Positions 6,142 to 9,422 of a stretch of 9,422 nt of DNA are shown here, piece by piece. Origin of the DNA: Betaproteobacteria bacterium (GTDB lineage Bacteria; Pseudomonadota; Gammaproteobacteria; Burkholderiales; Thiobacillaceae); contig JAIFLB010000070.1 of the NCBI GenBank assembly GCA_020049245.1, forward strand, positions 1-9,422, given 5' to 3'. Under the pieces are notes generated by a model that had not been told where the DNA came from, ran no database searches, and was given only the letters and a program-made list of their open reading frames with translations. The first letter of the stretch is position 1; the number at the start of each line of letters is the position of its first letter. Made by a program: the position numbers and the translations under genes.

Positions 6142-8241
6142 TTATTTGATCCGCATGCCGGGTTGCGCACCGCTATCCGGCGACAGCAGAAACGGGCCGC
6201 CGCGTTCGTCGCTGGCGGCACAGACCATGCCTTCGCTCATGCCGAATTTCATCTTGCGCGGCGCCAGGTTGGCGACCATCACGGTGAGCCGGCCAATCAG
6301 CGTTTCCGGTGCATAAGCCGCCTTGATGCCGGCGAACACGGTGCGGGTTTCACCGCCGAGATCGAGGGTGAGTTTGAGCAGTTTGTCGGCGCCTTCGACA
6401 TGTTCGGCGTTGGCGATGCGGGCGATGCGCAGGTCGACCTTGGTGAAGTCGTCGATGCTGATGAACGGCTCCCACATGGATTTTTCGTCGCTGGCGGCGG
6501 CTTCGGCCTTGGCTTCGCTCTGTTGATGCTCGGCATGTTTGATCGGCGCCGGAGCGGCGACTTCCGGAACGGGGGCGAGGCTTTGCTTGTTCTCTTCCAC
6601 CATGATTTCGATCTTCTTCGGGTCGATACGGGTCATCAAGTGTTGGTATTCGTTGATGGCATGGCCGGCTGGTAACGGCGTCCAGATGTCGGTCCAGGTC
6701 AGCGGCGGAATGTTCAGGAAGGCTTCGACCTGTTCGGCAAGTTTGGGTAGCACCGGCTTCAGGTACAACGTGAGGTCGCGGAACTGCGTCATTGCGGTGG
6801 AACAGACTTCCAGCAGTTCCGCCTCGCGGCCTTCCTGTTTGGCCATTTCCCATGGCTTTCTTTCTGCGATGTACTGGTTGGCGACATCGGCCAACCGCAT
6901 GATTTCGCGCAGGGCGCGGCCAAAGTCGCGCTCCTCGTAGCTGTTGGCAATGGCGCCATCAGCATAGGCCTGGCTGAATTCTGTCGTGGCATTCATATCG
7001 ACCGCGCCCAGTTTGCCGCTGAAACGTTTGCTGATGAAACCGGCGCAGCGGCTGGCGATGTTGACGTACTTGCCGACCAGGTCGCTGTTGACGCGGGCGG
7101 CGAAGTCTTCCAGGTTGAGGTCGATATCTTCCATCGAGCCATTCAGTTTGGCGGCGTAGTAATAGCGCAGCCATTCCGGGTTCAGGTGGTTGAGGTAGCT
7201 CTCGGCGGTGATGAAGGTGCCACGCGATTTCGACATCTTCAGGCCGTTCACTGTGAGAAAGCCGTGGCAGAACACACCCGTCGGGGTCCGGAAACCGGCG
7301 TGCGCGAGTTCGGCTGGCCAGAACAGGGCGTGGAAGTAGAGGATGTCCTTGCCGATGAAGTGATACAACTCGGCGTCTGAATCCGGCTTCCAGAACTCGT
7401 TGAAGTCGAGTCCGGTCTTGTCGCACAGGTTCTGGAAGCTGCCCATGTAGCCAATCGGCGCGTCCAGCCAGACGTAGTAGTACTTGCCGGTGGGTTTGCC
7501 ATCATCGCCAGGGATTTCAAAGCCGAAATAGGGTGCGTCGCGCGAGATGTCCCAGTCGGACAGGCCGGCTTGCAGCCATTCGCCAAGTTTGTTGGCGGCT
7601 TCGGCCTGCACATGTGCCGGATCGGCGGTCCACTGTTTGAGGAAGTCGGCGCAGCGTGGGTCGGACAGCTTGAAGAAATGGTGATCCGATTCCTTGCGCA
7701 CTGGTTTGGCGCCGGAGACGGCGGAATAGGGTTCGATCAGATCGGTCGGCTGATAGGCCGCGCCGCAGGCTTCACAGTTGTCGCCGTACTGGTCCTTGGC
7801 GTGGCACTTTGGACACTCGCCCTTGATGAAACGATCCGGCAGGAACATTTCCTTGACCGGGTCGTAGAACTGCTCGATCGAACGAATCTCGATCAGGCCG
7901 GCCTGCTTCAAGCGGGTATAGATGGTGTCGGCGTAATGCCGGGTTTCCGGCGTATTGGTGGAGTAGTAGTTGTCGAAATCGATGTGAAAGCCGTCGAAAT
8001 CGCGCTTGTGCTCGTGCCATGTGCGGTCGATCAGTTGCTCCGGCGTGATGCCTTCCTTCTCCGCCCGCAACATGATCGGCGTGCCGTGGGTGTCGTCGGC
8101 GCAACAGTAGAAGCAAGTGTTGCCGCGCATTTTCTGGAAGCGCGCCCAGATGTCGGTCTGGATGTATTCGACCAGATGGCCCAGGTGGATGCTGCCGTTC
8201 GCATAGGGCAAGGCGGAAGTGACGAGAATCTTGCGTGGCAT
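6142..8241 (-). CDS. metG: Methionyl-tRNA synthetase
   Basis: Class I synthetase that charges initiator and elongator tRNA-Met. From the ATG at 8241 it is 699 aa. It starts PRKILVTSA and continues with the HIGH-type ATP motif in PYANGSIHLGH (12-22). The zinc knuckle has four cysteines (CPKC 143-146, CEAC 156-159), and the second ATP motif is KMSKS (335-339). An anticodon-binding helical domain follows (WEMA in its middle). A low-complexity Ala/Glu/Lys/Pro linker at about 557-590 leads to a C-terminal OB-fold of about 105 residues, the tRNA-binding and dimerisation domain (FTKVDLRIARI). An in-frame TTG at 8268 would add nine residues. I prefer the ATG because homology begins there and a TAAAAT candidate -10 box at 8277-8282 would place the transcript start close to the TTG. 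Neither start has a good Shine-Dalgarno sequence. The TAA stop is at 6142-6144. Confidence 0.96.
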   Translation of the reverse strand: MPRKILVTSALPYANGSIHLGHLVEYIQTDIWARFQKMRGNTCFYCCADDTHGTPIMLRAEKEGITPEQLIDRTWHEHKRDFDGFHIDFDNYYSTNTPETRHYADTIYTRLKQAGLIEIRSIEQFYDPVKEMFLPDRFIKGECPKCHAKDQYGDNCEACGAAYQPTDLIEPYSAVSGAKPVRKESDHHFFKLSDPRCADFLKQWTADPAHVQAEAANKLGEWLQAGLSDWDISRDAPYFGFEIPGDDGKPTGKYYYVWLDAPIGYMGSFQNLCDKTGLDFNEFWKPDSDAELYHFIGKDILYFHALFWPAELAHAGFRTPTGVFCHGFLTVNGLKMSKSRGTFITAESYLNHLNPEWLRYYYAAKLNGSMEDIDLNLEDFAARVNSDLVGKYVNIASRCAGFISKRFSGKLGAVDMNATTEFSQAYADGAIANSYEERDFGRALREIMRLADVANQYIAERKPWEMAKQEGREAELLEVCSTAMTQFRDLTLYLKPVLPKLAEQVEAFLNIPPLTWTDIWTPLPAGHAINEYQHLMTRIDPKKIEIMVEENKQSLAPVPEVAAPAPIKHAEHQQSEAKAEAAASDEKSMWEPFISIDDFTKVDLRIARIANAEHVEGADKLLKLTLDLGGETRTVFAGIKAAYAPETLIGRLTVMVANLAPRKMKFGMSEGMVCAASDERGGPFLLSPDSGAQPGMRIK

Positions 8242-8276
8242 GGGGCGTTTTGCGAGTTGATTGGACAATTCGCGTG

Positions 8277-8305
8277 ATTTTAGCTGTCGAGCAGGCGGCT
8301 GCGCA
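8277..8305 (-). promoter_or_regulatory. Weak candidate promoter for metG
   Basis: On the minus strand TAAAAT (8277-8282) matches 5 of 6 -10 bases. The hexamer 17 nt upstream (TGCGCA, 8300-8305) matches the -35 consensus at only 3 of 6. The predicted start, near 8270, leaves a leader of about 30 nt to the ATG at 8241. The call rests mainly on the -10 box and location. Confidence 0.3.
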
Positions 8306-8365
8306 GCGAATGCGCGCTTGCCGCTTCACTATCCTTCAATTTTTGCCATATAGACGATTCTGCAA

Positions 8366-8394
8366 TTGTGTCGGCCAGCGAACGTGGCTAGAAT
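8366..8394 (+). promoter_or_regulatory. Candidate promoter for tRNA-Val and thrS
   Basis: TTGTGT (8366-8371) and TAGAAT (8389-8394) are spaced by 17 nt, and the -10 box matches 5 of 6. It is followed by a GC-rich stretch (GCGCCCCGACC), the kind of discriminator seen at stringently controlled stable-RNA promoters. The tRNA begins 14 nt after the -10 box, leaving a short 5' leader. Growth-rate control is inference. Confidence 0.6.
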
Positions 8395-8407
8395 GCGCCC
8401 CGACCTT

Positions 8408-8481
8408 AGGCGCGTAGCTCAGCTGGTTAGAGCACCACCTTGACATGGTGGGGGTCGTTGGTTCGAGTCCAATCGCGCGTT
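8408..8481 (+). tRNA. tRNA-Val (anticodon GAC)
   Basis: The cloverleaf can be drawn by hand. D stem is GCTC/GAGC (8417-8420, 8430-8433). Anticodon stem is CCACC/GGTGG (8435-8439, 8447-8451), with loop TTGACAT and anticodon GAC at 8442-8444, reading GUC and GUU. The variable loop is 5 nt. The T stem is GTTGG/CCAAT around TTCGAGT (8457-8473). The body is nearly identical to enterobacterial tRNA-Val(GAC). The acceptor stem, AGGCGCG (8408-8414) with CGCGCGT (8474-8480), has a G-G mismatch at its second pair. The discriminator is T (8481) instead of the A expected for valine, and no CCA is encoded (TCC follows). A damaged or unusual 3' end is possible; otherwise CCA must be added enzymatically. 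Confidence 0.95.
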
Positions 8482-8511
8482 CCGGCTTTTTCATTTCCGA
8501 AGGTGTTTCGC

Positions 8512-9422
8512 ATGCCGGTTATTCGACTTCCCGATGGTTCCGAACGTGTTTTCGAGGCGCCAGTGACGGTGGCTGAAGTGGCTGCCAGCATTGGCGCCGG
8601 ACTGGCCCGCGTGGCGCTGGCCGGTAAAGTGAATGGGCAGTTGGTCGATACCTCGTATCGCATCGAACAGGATGTCTCGCTTTCCATTGTTACGGACAAA
8701 GATGCCGATGGCGTCGATCTGATCCGTCATTCCTGTGCGCACTTGCTGGCTTTTGCGGTGAAGGAATTGTTCCCGGATGCGCAAGTGACTATCGGGCCGG
8801 TGATCGAAGACGGTTTCTATTACGACTTCTCCTACAAACGGCCATTTACGCTGGAAGATCTGGCGGCGATAGAGAAGCGCATGGGCGAGCTGGCCAAGAA
8901 GGATATTCCGGTGACGCGCGAGGAGTGGGATCGCGACAAGGCGGTGGAATTCTTCAAATCGATCGGTGAACACTACAAGGCGGAAATCATTGCTTCGATT
9001 CCCGCCGGCCAGACCATTTCGCTCTACCGTGAGGGCGATTTCATCGATCTCTGTCGTGGCCCGCATGTGCCGTCCACCGGCAAGATCAAGGCGTTCAAGC
9101 TGATGAAGCTGGCCGGCGCCTACTGGCGCGGCGATTCAAAGAACGAGATGCTGCAGCGCGTGTATGGCACCGCCTGGGGCAACAAGGACGACCTGGCCGC
9201 CTATTTGCATCGCCTGGAAGAGGCGGAAAAACGCGATCACCGCCGCCTTGGCAAGCAGCTTGATTTGTTCCATTTGCAGGAAGAGTCACCCGGCATGGTG
9301 TTCTGGCATCCGCATGGCTGGGTGCTGTGGCAGGAAGTCGAGCAATACATGCGGCGCAAGTTCGTCGAATACGGTTATCAGGAAGTGAAGACCCCGACGG
9401 TGATGGACAAATCGCTGTGGGA
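8512..9422 (+). CDS. thrS: Threonyl-tRNA synthetase (3' end missing)
   Basis: Class II synthetase that charges tRNA-Thr and clears mischarged Ser-tRNA-Thr. The first 303 codons are present; the window ends inside the catalytic domain and the frame is still open. The ATG at 8512 has GAAGG (8499-8503) 8 nt upstream. The N-terminal TGS domain spans about 1-62 (MPVIRLPDGS). The editing domain follows, with its zinc-site-like residues all present: HSCAH (His73, His77) and LCRGPH (Cys181, His185). The catalytic core begins at about 243 (RRLGKQLDLF), with class II motif 1 around 265-295 (HPHGWVLWQEVEQYM). About 340 residues should follow, judged by the family's usual length of about 640. It starts 30 nt after the tRNA with no terminator between, so it is probably cotranscribed with tRNA-Val. 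Confidence 0.96.
   Translation, partial: MPVIRLPDGSERVFEAPVTVAEVAASIGAGLARVALAGKVNGQLVDTSYRIEQDVSLSIVTDKDADGVDLIRHSCAHLLAFAVKELFPDAQVTIGPVIEDGFYYDFSYKRPFTLEDLAAIEKRMGELAKKDIPVTREEWDRDKAVEFFKSIGEHYKAEIIASIPAGQTISLYREGDFIDLCRGPHVPSTGKIKAFKLMKLAGAYWRGDSKNEMLQRVYGTAWGNKDDLAAYLHRLEEAEKRDHRRLGKQLDLFHLQEESPGMVFWHPHGWVLWQEVEQYMRRKFVEYGYQEVKTPTVMDKSLW

Noticed and set aside
6072..6221. N-terminal extension of the MBL protein to 6221
   Set aside because: It overlaps the metG end, is composed of unlikely residues, and a strong Shine-Dalgarno site marks 6071 as the start.
7570..8277. Long plus-strand ORF (235 aa) opposite metG
   Set aside because: It is wholly antisense to a confident metG. Such ORFs are common opposite GC-rich genes; it has no recognisable domain and no ribosome site.
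1..9422. A new multi-gene system, mobile element or CRISPR array
   Set aside because: All large ORFs are accounted for by known families except the substrate of one MBL enzyme; I saw no transposase, integrase, long repeats, spaced repeats or abrupt composition change.

Overview
The window looks like part of a betaproteobacterial chromosome, GC-rich, from a sulfur oxidiser that uses the Sox thiosulfate system. The evidence is protein-level: SoxA and SoxX of the betaproteobacterial type, a map-glnD pair, and a tRNA-Val(GAC) directly ahead of thrS. Placement within the Nitrosomonadales or relatives (Thiobacillus, Sulfuritalea, Gallionellaceae) is plausible but is inference only.

Layout. (1) Positions 1-1376, plus strand: the 3' end of a sox cluster, with soxA cut by the left edge and then soxX. 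Together these encode the two halves of the SoxAX cytochrome, which joins thiosulfate to the SoxY carrier protein. soxX is damaged: a short stretch including the methionine ligand motif is missing and the frame is lost near codon 211. (2) Positions 1393-1452: two hairpins. The second is a good bidirectional terminator between soxX and the convergent glnD. (3) Positions 1487-8241, minus strand: read in transcription order, metG, an MBL-fold hydrolase of unknown substrate, map and glnD. map and glnD overlap by 4 nt and are surely translated together. The hydrolase is separated from metG by 70 nt and from map by 167 nt, and the second gap holds a candidate promoter for map-glnD. (4) Positions 8242-8407: a divergent control region. 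(5) Positions 8408-9422, plus strand: tRNA-Val(GAC), then the first two fifths or so of thrS, cut by the right edge.

Functionally, most of the window is housekeeping translation (methionine and threonine charging, N-terminal methionine removal, a valine tRNA) plus the nitrogen sensor GlnD. The sox end is the metabolic specialisation. I see no mobile element, CRISPR array, phage gene or defence system, and no case for a new multi-gene system. The points worth a second look are the soxX lesion, the odd 3' end of the tRNA, and the unassigned MBL-fold protein. Stretches without genes are all under 300 nt.
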